Source: Rhizomucor pusillus (Eukaryota > Mucoromycota > Mucoromycetes > Mucorales > Lichtheimiaceae). Taken from it: a stretch of 64,000 nt of DNA. Shown one piece after another: positions 43,756-55,421 of this stretch. Under the pieces are notes generated by a model. The model had not been told where the DNA came from and ran no database searches. It worked only from the letters and a program-made list of their open reading frames with translations. The first letter of the stretch is position 1. Each line of letters starts with the position of its first letter. The stretch is taken from contig FWWN02000195.1 in NCBI GenBank assembly GCA_900175165.2, forward strand, positions 21,482 to 85,481, given 5' to 3'. The position numbers and the translations under genes were made by a program.

Positions 43756-46000
43756 TTAGAACAGTGCAGCAGCGACGGCAAGGAGACCGGTGCCAAAGAC
43801 TGTGGAAAGGATAGGTGTAAAGTTGGAGGAGGCGGCGCTGCCTGCTTGGCCGTTGGAACCGGAGCTGGAGCCGTCGCCGGAGGAGTTGCTGCCGTTCTTG
43901 CTAACCGGCACAGCAGTGTCAGTGTAAGCACAGCTGGAAGAAGTGCACAAGCATTGTCCGGCAACTAAATTTGTCGCACACGCGAAATTAGTGCAATTGC
44001 CCCATTTTGTAAAAACTTGCATATTTAAGCTTACCAGGGTCCCACCAGATGCTGTCACAGTTGTCAGGGACAGGGTGGCGGTAGCTGGGGTCAGTCGTTT
44101 GGATAGTAGCGTTAGGAGTAGGATTATCGAGTGTAGGAGCGCTGCCGGGGCAGTTGAAGCAAGTGTGCCAGACCGTGGTGTTGAAGTTGCAGCTGTTCAA
44201 AAGAGAGGAAGAGATCACACCAGTGTCGGCAGCAATGGTGATATTCTCTAGACCGTTGCAAATTTCCTTGCCAGTGTTGGGAAGCTCGCACTTCATGTAA
44301 GGCTGGTCGGCAAGCTGGCTAGCAGGGACAGGGTTTTTCATCTGGGTATTGAATAAAGTCCATGTTAGCTTAGCTTCCCTATATCATCCGACGGCGGATA
44401 GCAGATAACTCACCCATTGCAAAAGTTGCTGGTTGGTCACGAACCAGACATCGGGCTTGCTTGCGATCGATTTAATGACACTGACAACGCCGTTGAGCAT
44501 ATCGGAGGGATCAGCAAGACCAGGGAAAGTAGTAAGATGTGCTAGATGAAACAAGAAATGAGCGACATTTACGCGGATATCACCACCTCGTTTTCAACTT
44601 ACTGGGATGCACATAGATACCGAAAGGCTGGCGGTTACCATTATAGTGTCTATCAAAGTTGGTGTTGGTCCAGGCAGTGACATCGGAGACAGATCCAGCA
44701 AGGTAGACATCCATCAACTGAGGAGTGCTCGAGTTATCCAAGACAGCGTACATGGGAATCTCCCAAACGCCTAAACTAAAGTAAGATTTCTCGAAACCAA
44801 CTAATTACTAGTAATCATCCTGTTGCGTCTTACCAGGAAGTTTGACTTGGCCGTTGCAGATACCGGTCCAGCAATCGTTGGCCATACCATTGTCAAGAGT
44901 GTAAGGCCTGCAAGAATCGCTCGATGAGAAAACAAACTGTTGCAAAAACATCGTTCATGCTACTAACCAGTAACAGTCATCGGTAACTGCGGTGGATGAA
45001 GTGTCGTACAAGAAACCTTGCTGAGCAATGTTGTTCAAAGTTTCGGCCGTATAGTTAACTGTGAATAGAGTGTTAAGCTTGTAATGAAAAAAAAGTATAC
45101 GGTGGGATGCATATTTTCTTACGGAAAGGAGCACGGAAGCCTTGAATCTTTCCAAGAGGAATACCGGCGTATTGGTTCAGCATGGCTCTAGCAGCGTTGA
45201 TTTCCTGGGCAGATGGCGAACCTATTACAATACTCTTGCTAAGCACTTATCTGCACTTGAAAAAACCTGGTATTAGCATGCAACGTACCGACATGGGAGA
45301 ATGTATGGCTATAGAGGTAATTGATGGCACAATAGTTAAGTTACTGATTTGACAGATTAACATGTGACGATACTTACTCTGCTACTTCGTTGCCATTTGC
45401 GTACCATTGCTGAACGAGCGAGAAATCGGTGTACTCCATTGACACGTACCAGGAACCCTGTAATGATACACAAGGAAATAATTTAGGAACAGAGTCATAT
45501 TTTGATGGTAACACAAAGTCGGCCTGCTGTCTGTATACCTTTGCGGGACAACCATTTGGATTTCTGTAAGGAGGATGCGTAAAGGAGGAGAATAGTCATC
45601 GAGTTAGCCAACAATATCTACCGAGTTAATCTAGAGAAATACTTGCTTGACATCGAGCATCTTGTGCGCAGTGTCGAGGAGTTTTGCTTGAATAGAGTCA
45701 TCAAAGGTAATGGTAACAAACTGGTGTGCACAGAAAAAAGCTTTGTTTATATTCCCCCCATCGATATACACGCAATTGATTGTCGTCACGGCTTACCTGA
45801 GGCACGTCCTTTGGCGACAATCCACCGGGAGGCGATTGGGATGCGCAGAGGCAAGAAGGAAGCTTGCAGGTGTTGGGGTCGCAAGAGTAGGTGCTTCCTG
45901 CGTTGCTGTTGGCAGGGATGTTGGGTGTGCCGTCTTGCGCGAACGCAGCAGGCGCAAAGGAAAGAGCCAGCAAGCTGAGAATAGCCGCGCTGATTTTCAT
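43756..46000 (-). CDS. Chitin deacetylase, carbohydrate esterase family 4, GPI-anchored
   Basis: Converts chitin to chitosan in the wall, an abundant polymer in Mucorales. Twelve exons (46000-45797, 45720-45647, 45563-45539, 45457-45378, 45308-45289, 45221-45123, 45058-44968, 44907-44834, 44770-44603, 44541-44414, 44341-44035, 44015-43756) give 509 residues. Signal peptide MKISAAILSLLALSFAPAAF. The NodB fold has motif 1 TFDDS (catalytic base Asp and metal Asp, about 75-76), motif 2 HTFSH (metal His, about 129 and 133) and motif 3 GFRAPF. It ends with a Cys-rich region, Gly/Ser/Asn linker and hydrophobic tail (FGTGLLAVAAALF) fitting GPI attachment. Two exons are tiny (25 and 20 nt), and the intron 45564-45646 has a GC donor. 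Confidence 0.92.
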
Positions 46001-46826
46001 TGAAAAGAGAGAAAGAAGAAAGGTAGAGAAGTAAGAGAAAGAAAGAGAGAGGCAAGGAAAGAGGAGGAAACAAGAAAGTAATCCGGTCGATCCCTCTCTC
46101 GAGGCAGCAACAGACTTTTATTTCCATACATGGAAATTTGGATATTTTCAAGCTCTCACCTATTTTTGACCCTTTTTGCCTGGCCAACCAGGGGCCGCGG
46201 TTGTTTTTGGAGCATACCCGGGGATTGATTGTACGGCTTGTGCGACAACTGTCTCAACGCGGAAGATGCAGTTTGTAAGCACAAAACAGAAGCGAAGCGT
46301 TTCGAATAAACAAAAAAATGGGATCTAACATCCGTATCCCTGGAAATCTTGCTAGCAGTTAACTAAGGATATTACCCCTTGCCTGTCCACTACAGCTCCT
46401 TGCTTGTCTAAACTAGTTAGCACCGGAATGCTCAGTAAAGGGTAAGAAGACGTTATATGTAGCACATTGCTATACAGCAATAATAATATCATGCGTATTC
46501 AGAGACACACTCGCAAATACATTATATAGTTCGAGTATACATTTTTGTCATGGCAACCAATTGGAAATATCTCATCCACCCTACTAAGCCTGCGCAAAAG
46601 GATTGCCGGCGGGCAAAAAGGAAAATGGGATGATTCAGATGTTTTATTTTGCTCAGCGCAGACAAACGGGGCCGAAAACAACAGCAGTATCCTCCTTCGT
46701 AGGTCGTTGTCGTCGATCTTAACTTTTCTTAAACTCCTAACGACACGCGACTCCTTGACACTGAGACTTTGGTTATTCTGTACCGCTCATTTTCTCAAGT
46801 GTTACGAGAAGAGGAAAGATGAATTG

Positions 46827-46858
<32 letters not shown>

Positions 46859-46913
46859 AAAATTACGTGCTCGATCTTTATACATAACTATGTACGTGAT
46901 GCATGCATGTGCT
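46001..46913. other. Intergenic region with a GTT microsatellite
   Basis: About 900 bp containing the chitin deacetylase promoter. A run of about ten GTT/TTG triplets lies at 46829-46858. No gene supported. Confidence 0.5.
46829..46858. repeat. (TTG)n microsatellite, about 10 units
   Basis: Uninterrupted TTG triplets, about 60 bp downstream of the ADP1-like stop codon on the minus strand. Confidence 0.9.
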
Positions 46914-49900
46914 CTATCTCCGTTCCTTGACAAAGATAATCAACCACAGCAGTGCAAAAATAATAAATGTCATAAACATAACTCCCAATTTGATTACATC
47001 TGGCCAGTAATTTTTTGCATTGAATCCGAATGTGGAGAGAATGGTGGCGCCAGGTACCTATTTTTGATTGTTACAAACACAATCCATTTAATGCATCTTT
47101 CTATTTTCTTCCATTTGGCTCGTGCTATACTTACATCGATGTTTAAGCCATATCGTTCTTCAACCAGCTGTAGATACAGCATTTCATTGACAAGTAAAGC
47201 CTCCAGAGCATAATTGAAGAATGACAGGTGCTTGAGCCATCCAAAGTAAGGGGACATTGAATCTGTTGTAAAATTATTTTCACTTCAGAAACATTATGCT
47301 TCTCGTTGACGTGGAAAAGGTATACCTTTGTTCAGCAAAAGACCAGCAAATAACATGGAGAAGAGCATGACCATACAACTCAAAAGATTGGCCATAGACA
47401 AATTCTTGAACACCACACCGATAGCCAGACAAAGAGCTGCAGCGGTCAGGTTAAAGAGAACGAGTACTAATAGGAACTTGAGGAACTCGGGAACGCCTTC
47501 AACTAGACCAACCATATAGTACGAGATCAACCCCATCATCAATGGTGGTACTACACGTAGCGGTATAATATCAAAGAGGACCTGATAATACAATCATTAG
47601 CATCCATAGATGAATTTTTTCAGAGTATGTATACTTACCTTTGACAAGAAATAAATACCGGGTGAATAATATCCATTGGCCCGTTCTCGGACGAACAATA
47701 TGCGTTCGTTTGAAAATACTTGGAGTGATGTAAGACACATGAAGCCTAGCAGTGCTTCGTAAAAAAAAAAGAGTCCCATGCGATTCTGGAATCCCGCAAT
47801 CGTGTTTGACACCTGGTAGAAGAGGCCACCGCAGATAACTGGCAGATTTTTTGCGCAAGTTAGCGACTTTGTTGATCTCGCTACAGTGGGAGGAGTTACT
47901 CACGCGCAAGAACGACAGCAATGGTATAATGAGCGAACATAAGCATGGGGTTCCTGTACAAGTTTTTAAAGGTTCTATCGGCCAAGATGCGGAATTGTGT
48001 AAGCCAGCCTGGTCGCTCATGCGTATTAACTGGTTTCTTTGCTTGAACATTGAATTGATCGCCTGCTTCACCAATATTATCGTCCGGTGTCCTTGATCTA
48101 TATTATGAAGCAGGTCAGAATGGTTGTTATAGAATGCAAGACAAAGCAACATACGCTGCTGCAAGTATCCGTTCGATATCATCTTTGACTGCCACGGCAA
48201 CAACGCTCTTGTTGTATGCTTCGATTAATCGCCTCTGATGCAAAGTGGTGCCTTCAGGACTAGCTGTACCAGATGACGAGCTCTCCCCACCAATGACCAC
48301 GTCAGGTGCCATTGCTTGCTGTCGTTTCTTTCGTATTCTCTCTCGGCGAAGTCTTTCCTGTCTGGCGCCTAACTCTGCTGCCCATTGTTCGCTTGTGTTT
48401 TCAAGATCATCGCCGTAGTGTCCATTTGAAGATCCAAACAATGAATTAGAAGCGGGAGCTGGTGGTAACGTAGACGACAATGGCGATAACTCGTCATCCG
48501 TATCATCTCTTGCCATTCCAATCGACTGTTGAGGTTCTGTTGGTTGCATTGTTAGGTCGATGAGATAGTCTGCAACGTTGAAACCGGGAGGACATGCATA
48601 TCCGATGCTCTTAAAGTACGATTGAACACGAACTTGAGGACCAGAGTAAACAGCGTGGCCTTTAGAGAGGAGAACAAGTTGATCAAACAAAGTAACAATG
48701 TTCGAACGTGGCTGATGAATAGTAAAGACGATAGTGCGGTTGTAATCTCTGGCCAAGGTTACCAAAGACTCCACGACGTTGTAAGCATTGTATGCATCTA
48801 GTCCACTAGTCGGTTCATCGAGGAAGAGAATGGATGGAGAAGTCACCAACTCGCATGCAATGGCTACTCTCCGTCGTTCACCACCACTGATTGATCGATC
48901 ATCTGCCTGTCCGATTTTGGAGTCCTTGATACCGTCAATACCAAGTTCTTGCATGACTTCCATCACTCTGAATTTCTTGGCGGCTGTGCTCATAGATCGA
49001 GGCAGGCGAAGCAAGGCGGAGTAGAGGATGGTTTCATACACAGTGAGTGTTGGAATCATCATGTCTTCTTGGTCCAAGTAGCCGATCAGTTTCTTATATT
49101 CGGAAGCTGAAAGTGTGTGGCCATTAACGTACACATCACCCGAGACAGTGCCGCTCTTTGTGCGATTCGCTAATATATCCAGCAAGCTCGTCTTGCCAGA
49201 GCCTGAAGGACCCATGATCGCCATAACTTGGCCAGGATTGACCAAACCGGTGATGCCTTTCAAGATAGGTAGCTTTCCGACATTGTAGGAGATGTTATCA
49301 AATATAAGACTTGTCGGTGTATGTTCAGTCATGAGCTTGCCAGCCTCATCGTTGGCAAGCTGGATATATGGACCGCTTCCACTCGATTTCTTGGCGAGCC
49401 AGGACACGAGGATGGATACGATGAGCAAGAAGACTGCGACGCCAGCAATGCCGCTGACTATCATTACCCAGTTGATTGGCCGCTCCGGTCGCTATCAAGA
49501 GGCGATTTAATCAACAACGCCTAAAAGATTTTACGGTTTTACTTGTTACCGTACCTTGAAGCCTGGAACCATGGTATAATGCAGACACTCTCCGGAACTG
49601 CATGACAAAAATATAGAATCATCTCCAAAAACTGCCGAAATAAGCTCGTCCATAGCGGGTTCTATTGCGCAGACAAATGAGTACGAGTTGGACAAGTTTT
49701 TCTGTATGTGATATATACATACCTGAGAAAGCGCACTTTGGACCAGTGCACTTGAAACTAGCAGGGCCGTTGATCTCATCCTTGAGCAGATCGGTCAAAT
49801 CTGTACACAAATATTAACCACAATTTTGCTTTTGAGCGTGTTTAGACTTTACATACCGATTGATCCGTCCTTTCCACATAGCATTTCATCCTTTATACAT

Positions 49901-50932
49901 CTGCAGTCAATAGTGTTACATTTGTAGTTGGTATTGTTGGAGTCATAGCCATATTCTTGATATTCCTTTTGATTCAGCAACAAGGTATTTTCCATGCGGG
50001 TCAAGTGAACGATTACCTTGTTCAAAAGAACATTCCTCTAAATGGCAGTAAAAGGATTCTATCTCGTCGACCCAAACTATTTTTTCATTACCAATCAGCA
50101 TATATTATTTCTTCTTGTTGCAGCGATGATCGAGAAAAAGCACTTACATTGGAAATCACATGAATGTTCATGCTGATTGCAAGAGAAAGTGACCTGAGGT
50201 ATTTGATCCTTCAACTGTTCCAAGATCTTTCGATCTGCAGGGAGGAGGAGCGAGGAGGTCAGACCGGAACTTGTATTCGGGGAAAACTGAATGACCCAAA
50301 GAAAACCTTACTCGTAACGTTGCACATCTGATGGTTCTCAAACACCGTCAAGCCGCCGCGATAACATGTACCGTTTTGACCTGTCGGTACCAACGGATCA
50401 CAGACAGAATCCATCGTACACACTGCATATCGAAAGCAGCAAGCAGGTGGTGTTAGTGCATATCTGTGCATAATCGAATTGCGACTTGGTTTCTACCATT
50501 GCAGTTGATGCCTTCCCAGCCCTCTGGACATTCGCAGTGATCGTTCTCTCTAGGTGTTCTATTTCGTCCGTCCGCGAGGCCACCGCATACTGTGATCAAT
50601 CATTGTCTTAGTATATCTCGGGACATATGATAGTGAAATATATAAATAACGTGAGGCTTACGAGGCTGTCTGCAGTCGTCACCGCCAAAACCGGGAGGGC
50701 AGTTGCACTTGCCGTTGTACTCGCTGCAATTTGCAAAGTGCAAGCATTCGAACCCGGGAAGCATGCAATTGAAACACGGCGGACAATCCTTGTCGCCGCC
50801 GCCGCTGTCGCCGAACGGTGTCAGTGTAGAGTAGTAGGGAGCAGCCGCTGTATAGTCGACCGCATAGCGCTGTCCTTGAGCACCGTGGAGCAGCGCCAAG
50901 AAGAGCAGCGAGCACAGAGCTTGACGCCGCAT
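46914..50932 (-). CDS. ADP1: ABCG-family half transporter with EGF-like ectodomain (ADP1 type)
   Basis: Fourteen exons (50932-50662, 50589-50497, 50422-50312, 50234-50148, 50076-50017, 49955-49857, 49800-49723, 49661-49555, 49491-48155, 48097-47904, 47838-47639, 47581-47326, 47262-47135, 47057-46914) give 1054 residues; yeast Adp1 is 1049. A signal peptide ([15 protein letters not shown]) leads into Cys-rich EGF-like repeats ([39 protein letters not shown]). A first membrane helix (about 311-333) precedes the nucleotide-binding domain: Walker [10 protein letters not shown] (about 396), signature ISGGERRR (about 504), Walker B ILFLDEP (about 524), H-loop TIHQPRS. The C-terminal TM domain has [27 protein letters not shown], and ends FVKERR. 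Substrate unknown. It is divergent from the deacetylase gene at 51394. Confidence 0.93.
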
Positions 50933-51393
50933 CTCGAAACGTAGAGAGAGAGAGAGCTGTGCAGAGAGGAAAAGACAGCAAAGTCCCGCGCATGATATGT
51001 GACGCAGAGGAGGTTTCTGAACGCCGCTTGGGATAGATGTTCCAAACAAGCACGGCACAGCACAGCACAGCACACACCCCTCACATAAGTTGCTACGCAA
51101 CATGTATTATTGACTAGAAACAAGGATCTCTATGGGCCAGATCGCAGTGAATCTTTTTAACAAGGGCTAGCCATTGTCCTATTCCCTTTTTTGCGATAAT
51201 GAATTTGCTCGTTGAAACGCAACGGCGTTCAGAGGTGGATTTGCCAGCTGACTTGCAATTTTGGGATTTTTTGCTTTCTTGCTTTGCTTTCGTTCCCCCT
51301 TTCCATTGAACCTCTTCTTCTTTTAAATTTTTATCGAGTTTGGGTTTTCTCCTTCAAGAACTAGGTCTGCAAGATTCTTCTGAATTTCTGAGC
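50933..51393. promoter_or_regulatory. Divergent promoter region, ADP1-like gene / histone deacetylase
   Basis: 461 bp between two outward-facing start codons. It contains a CAGCACAGCACAGCAC tract near 51055-51073 and pyrimidine-rich stretches near 51265-51330, probably in the deacetylase leader. No specific operator identified. Confidence 0.45.
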
Positions 51394-54300
51394 ATGGTAG
51401 GTCTATCGGAAACTGCACATGAGTAGCATCCGTGATTTAATTGTGTTAGTCCCATACATTCAAGCTTCGATCTTCATCACAGCAAATTCCAAATCATCCG
51501 CGGCCAGAGCGCAGGAAGCGAGGAGGTATAAAGGCTAATGGCCGCCGACAAACGTCCGAAAGCCCATCCTCAACTCCAGAAACAGCTTCTGGGTCCCAGG
51601 ATACAGAGTTGATGCCATCATCAACTCTGAAAGGCCGTCGCAAAAGAGTGGTCTCTAGCAGCAGAGAGAACTCCATCGACGACAGCGATGGATCGCCGCC
51701 ACAACACCGAAGGAAGCGTCGTACTTTATCTAGGACGGCTGTTGCAGGTGCGTATACAGACATGGAATAAGTATCTGTTGAGGCAAAGCGGTTTTTGATG
51801 GCTTCCTGTCCAACAGTTAACAATGCGAGATATGAGCATCCCAGTAGACCATATCAAGCCGGCGATCTCGTTGAGGCCTTGAAATGGACAGAAACTGGCA
51901 AGGAGTGGTACTGCGCCCGTGTTGTGACCATCCTCGACGACGGTACGCCAGTGGGCAACAACGGAAACGAGGGTGCAGACAGTCCACGAAACCCTACTTA
52001 TTTTGTACATTTTGAGGGCTGGACAGCTGACCACGCCGACTGGGTCGATGCTTCAAGAATTCGATGGCCTTCGCCCCAGCCTGACAGACGTCTCCAGTAC
52101 GGTCCCAACGGTAGAGAAAGCAATGTTTCATGGGAGGAATATCGGACTTTCTATTATTCGACAGAAGCAGCTACATTTGTAAAGCATCACACAGGCCTAG
52201 TGCAAGATCAACGCATGCTCTGGCACTCGTGCCCTTGCCATTCCCTAAGAAACATACATCCTGAACGCCCAGACAGAATAGCATCTATCTTGCAAGCACT
52301 GCATCGAAGCAGGTAAGGAGCCTTCGTTCGCCGGGGGGACAAGTAAATGGATGCGGCCCTTGTTTTTTTTGCGTATTGTTCCGTTCCTAAAGCTCGAAAA
52401 AATTTAATCAGGTTGTTGCGGTACTTCCATCGCATTCAAGCACGAGAGGCGACGATAGAAGAACTACTCAATGTTCACGCTTTTAACCACATCCTTAACT
52501 ACTGCCCAACAACGGAAAAAGCAGTCCAGGAAGCGCAAGATAAACTCATGACTGAGTCAAACACTCGTACGACCAGCGCACTCTCCATACCGTCCTTGTT
52601 AAACAGCCCCACCAACTCGGATACGTCGCCCTCGCCGGCATCGGAGCCAGAGTCTTCGCAAGATAAAGATATGCTGGTACGACGAACGCACGGTGTAGAA
52701 GGCGGCGAAGTCGTCAAGGCAGACAAGAACAGAATCAAGCAGCAGCGACGGCGGTTTTCCACCGCAGCCGCCAAAGAGTACGCGCAGAACGGGTTGACAT
52801 CGCTCGTCACACCGCCAGCAAACCATCTATTCGAAATGAACTGCGGTGAACTGGGTGTCGGTAAGTAACATGCAGGGCTACTCAATTTTTTTTAATATCG
52901 GAAGGACTAACGAGGAGAAATATTTTTGGTAACATACATAATAGCTGTCGATACACCGTTCCATCCGCTCTATTCTAGTGTCTCTGCACGTGTTGCGGCC
53001 GGTGGTCTGATTGAACTGGTGAACCGTATCGTTGAAGGTGATCTACACAACGGCTTTGCACTCATTCGGCCCCCTGGTATGCATTTTAATCACGAATCCC
53101 TTCACAACACGTACTTTATTCAAACATGTTTTTAAGGTCACCACGCTGAAGACAACGCTGCCATGGGCTTCTGCTTCTTCAACAACGTTGCAGTAGCAGT
53201 GTCGTCAACTCTGAAACGGTACCCATCCAAAATCAAAAAGATCGCCATTATTGACTGGTAAATATATTTTTTTATCAAAACAATTGTAAAATCAGTTTCT
53301 TTAACTGGCGTCTTTGATGTAGGGATATACAGTGAGTGATAGTAGCAGCAGCAGCTAATTTGAAATGATATTATACATGTGCTCACTCGCTGCTGATTTA
53401 GCCACGGTAACGGCACACAAAAGATATTTTACGACAATCCGGATGTACTGTATATCTCTTTGCATCGGTGGGACGAAGGCAAATTCTATCCATTCAGCGG
53501 TGCACCAAGCGAATGCGGGGAAGGCAAAGGACTTGGTCGCAACGTAAATATCGCGTTCACTGCATCGACGGAGAAGCCCAGTAAGTTTATCAAAAGCGTA
53601 GCATTGGTTGACTTCACAAGGAAACCTAAAAACTTTGGTGTTCTCGCTGCAGAGCCCATGGGCGACGCTGAATTTCTCGCTGCGTTCCATCATCTTGTCC
53701 TACCTATCGTCCGTCAGTTCGGCCCCGATATGGTATGCAAAAATATGCACTGTTGTCAGCCGTCCCTTTTCGTATGGATCCACTGATTACCTGTCCCCAT
53801 AGATATTTGTATCCGCTGGATTCGATGCTGCCGAGGGTCACCCTGCAAATGCAAGTAATATGATAAATTTTTGCAAAAAATCATGTACTAATGCACATTT
53901 GATCTACTATTTTAGATTGGCGGGTATAAAGTGACACCCCGTGGATATGCATTGTTGACAAAGATGACAAAGGATCTGGCAGAAGAGATCTGTGAAGGAA
54001 GACTAGTCATGAGCCTTGAAGGTAAAAAAGATAAAGTGTCTGCTTGTCCTTCAATGGTTACTAAATATTTTTTCCGGGGTACAATCTGCATAGGTGGATA
54101 TGAATTGGAGCCGTTGGCAAACAGCGCCGCTGCCTGCGTAGAGCAGTTGATTCCAGCACAGCTCGTACCGGATGCGCAGCTGACATATGAAAACTCCCTG
54201 GGGTCCATCAAGCCAAATCGAGGTGCAGTCCAGTCACTGCGACAAGTCGTCGAAATCCAGCGGGAATACTGGAATCTGCCTGAGGAGCTATCTTCACCAG

Positions 54301-54407
54301 AATATCGATTCATGTTACCAGCCGAGTGGAAAGCCAACATGAGCGTTACCATCCGACCAAAACGAACAACCAGACCTGTCTTGACGACAGCCGTGGAAGG
54401 ATACTAA
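51394..54407 (+). CDS. Class II histone deacetylase with N-terminal Tudor/chromo-barrel-like domain
   Basis: Zn-dependent removal of acetyl groups from histone lysines. Twelve coding exons (51394-51396, 51483-51747, 51817-52312, 52412-52860, 52945-53076, 53137-53257, 53323-53331, 53402-53580, 53653-53732, 53803-53850, 53916-54021, 54094-54407) give 733 residues. After a basic N-terminus, a Tudor/chromo-barrel pattern occupies about 105-168 ([20 protein letters not shown] ... [20 protein letters not shown]). The catalytic domain follows with [30 protein letters not shown] (Zn ligands), [11 protein letters not shown] and SLEGGYE, most like Hda1/HDAC4-7. An 80-residue Ser-rich insert splits the catalytic domain early. 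Exon 1 contributes only the ATG, exon 7 is nine nucleotides, and intron 53851-53915 has a GC donor. Confidence 0.9.
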
Positions 54408-55421
54408 GCATCAGAGCTGCTCTCTTACTTTTTCACACATTGCATGCATACACAACGCCCCTACTATTACTCCAACATTTACAACCTCCTTTCCCCGATT
54501 AACACTACTCCATCCTTTTTCTTCAGTTCATTTTCTTTCTCTCATCCTGCCTGTATTTCATTTGCCAAACTCACTACCTCTTCTTCTTCTCCTCCTGCTC
54601 TTTTATTTGTTTCGTTGAACTTTAAGATACTTTTCTTTAATTATTGCTCGTCGTCATAACCTCATTTACTTTGAAAGCAATGCAACCGGCATCCGTTATC
54701 TAACGTAAATAGGTGCGATCGTGACTAAAAGTTTGTCGAGTTTAAGATGGCTTCTCGTGACAAAGCGTTCTTTGTTAAAGGTCGATCGATCTCTGGGTAT
54801 GATGCTGTTGCTGCTGCAGCAATTTTGCTAAAGGTAGGGAAGATTAGGTACGATGTTGCATTGCTTCCATGTCTTCAGTTGAATTTTTGTCTTCTTTCTG
54901 ATTAAACAGATCTCGCACATTCACGAGATGTCTGTTATTTTCGGTTTAAATTATTATCATGATTTTTGCGTCAGGCTTGCTCAGTAATGCGCAACATTGA
55001 TCAAATGCACAAACATTTTGACAAGAGATTATCATTACTTTATATGGATCGTGCAGATTAGAAGGGCAGACAAGCTCATTGTATCGTTGATTTACTTGTC
55101 TGCTGCAGCTCAGCTCTAGAGAATAATGGTAGCCGATTCTTCTCCTACAGCAAAGTTGAGGATTTGAATTGTAACAAGATAAAGATATGTTTTATCGATA
55201 GGATTCAGAACGTTCGGAAAGCAGTTTCTCCAGATTCTGGAGGAGTTAAAATGATTGGGGGACGGAGAGGGAGGGGGGAAGGGAGGTGAAGTTAGAGAGA
55301 GGAAAAGAGCGACAAGAACAACGTTCGTCGTCGCTTTGGCATTTGAAGTTCAGGAGGGTGAAAAAATTGTTGTTGCTGACAAACAACTTTTTTCCTTGTT
55401 CCCTTCTTCTTTGCTTGCCCA
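54408..55421. other. Intergenic region with a possible orphan exon
   Basis: About 1 kb. At 54748 an ATG opens MASRDKAFFVKGRSISGYD, followed by an Ala-rich stretch and a GTAGGG donor-like site near 54834. No downstream exon could be matched, so it is not called a gene. Purine-rich tracts at 55255-55310 lie in the panB leader. Confidence 0.4.
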
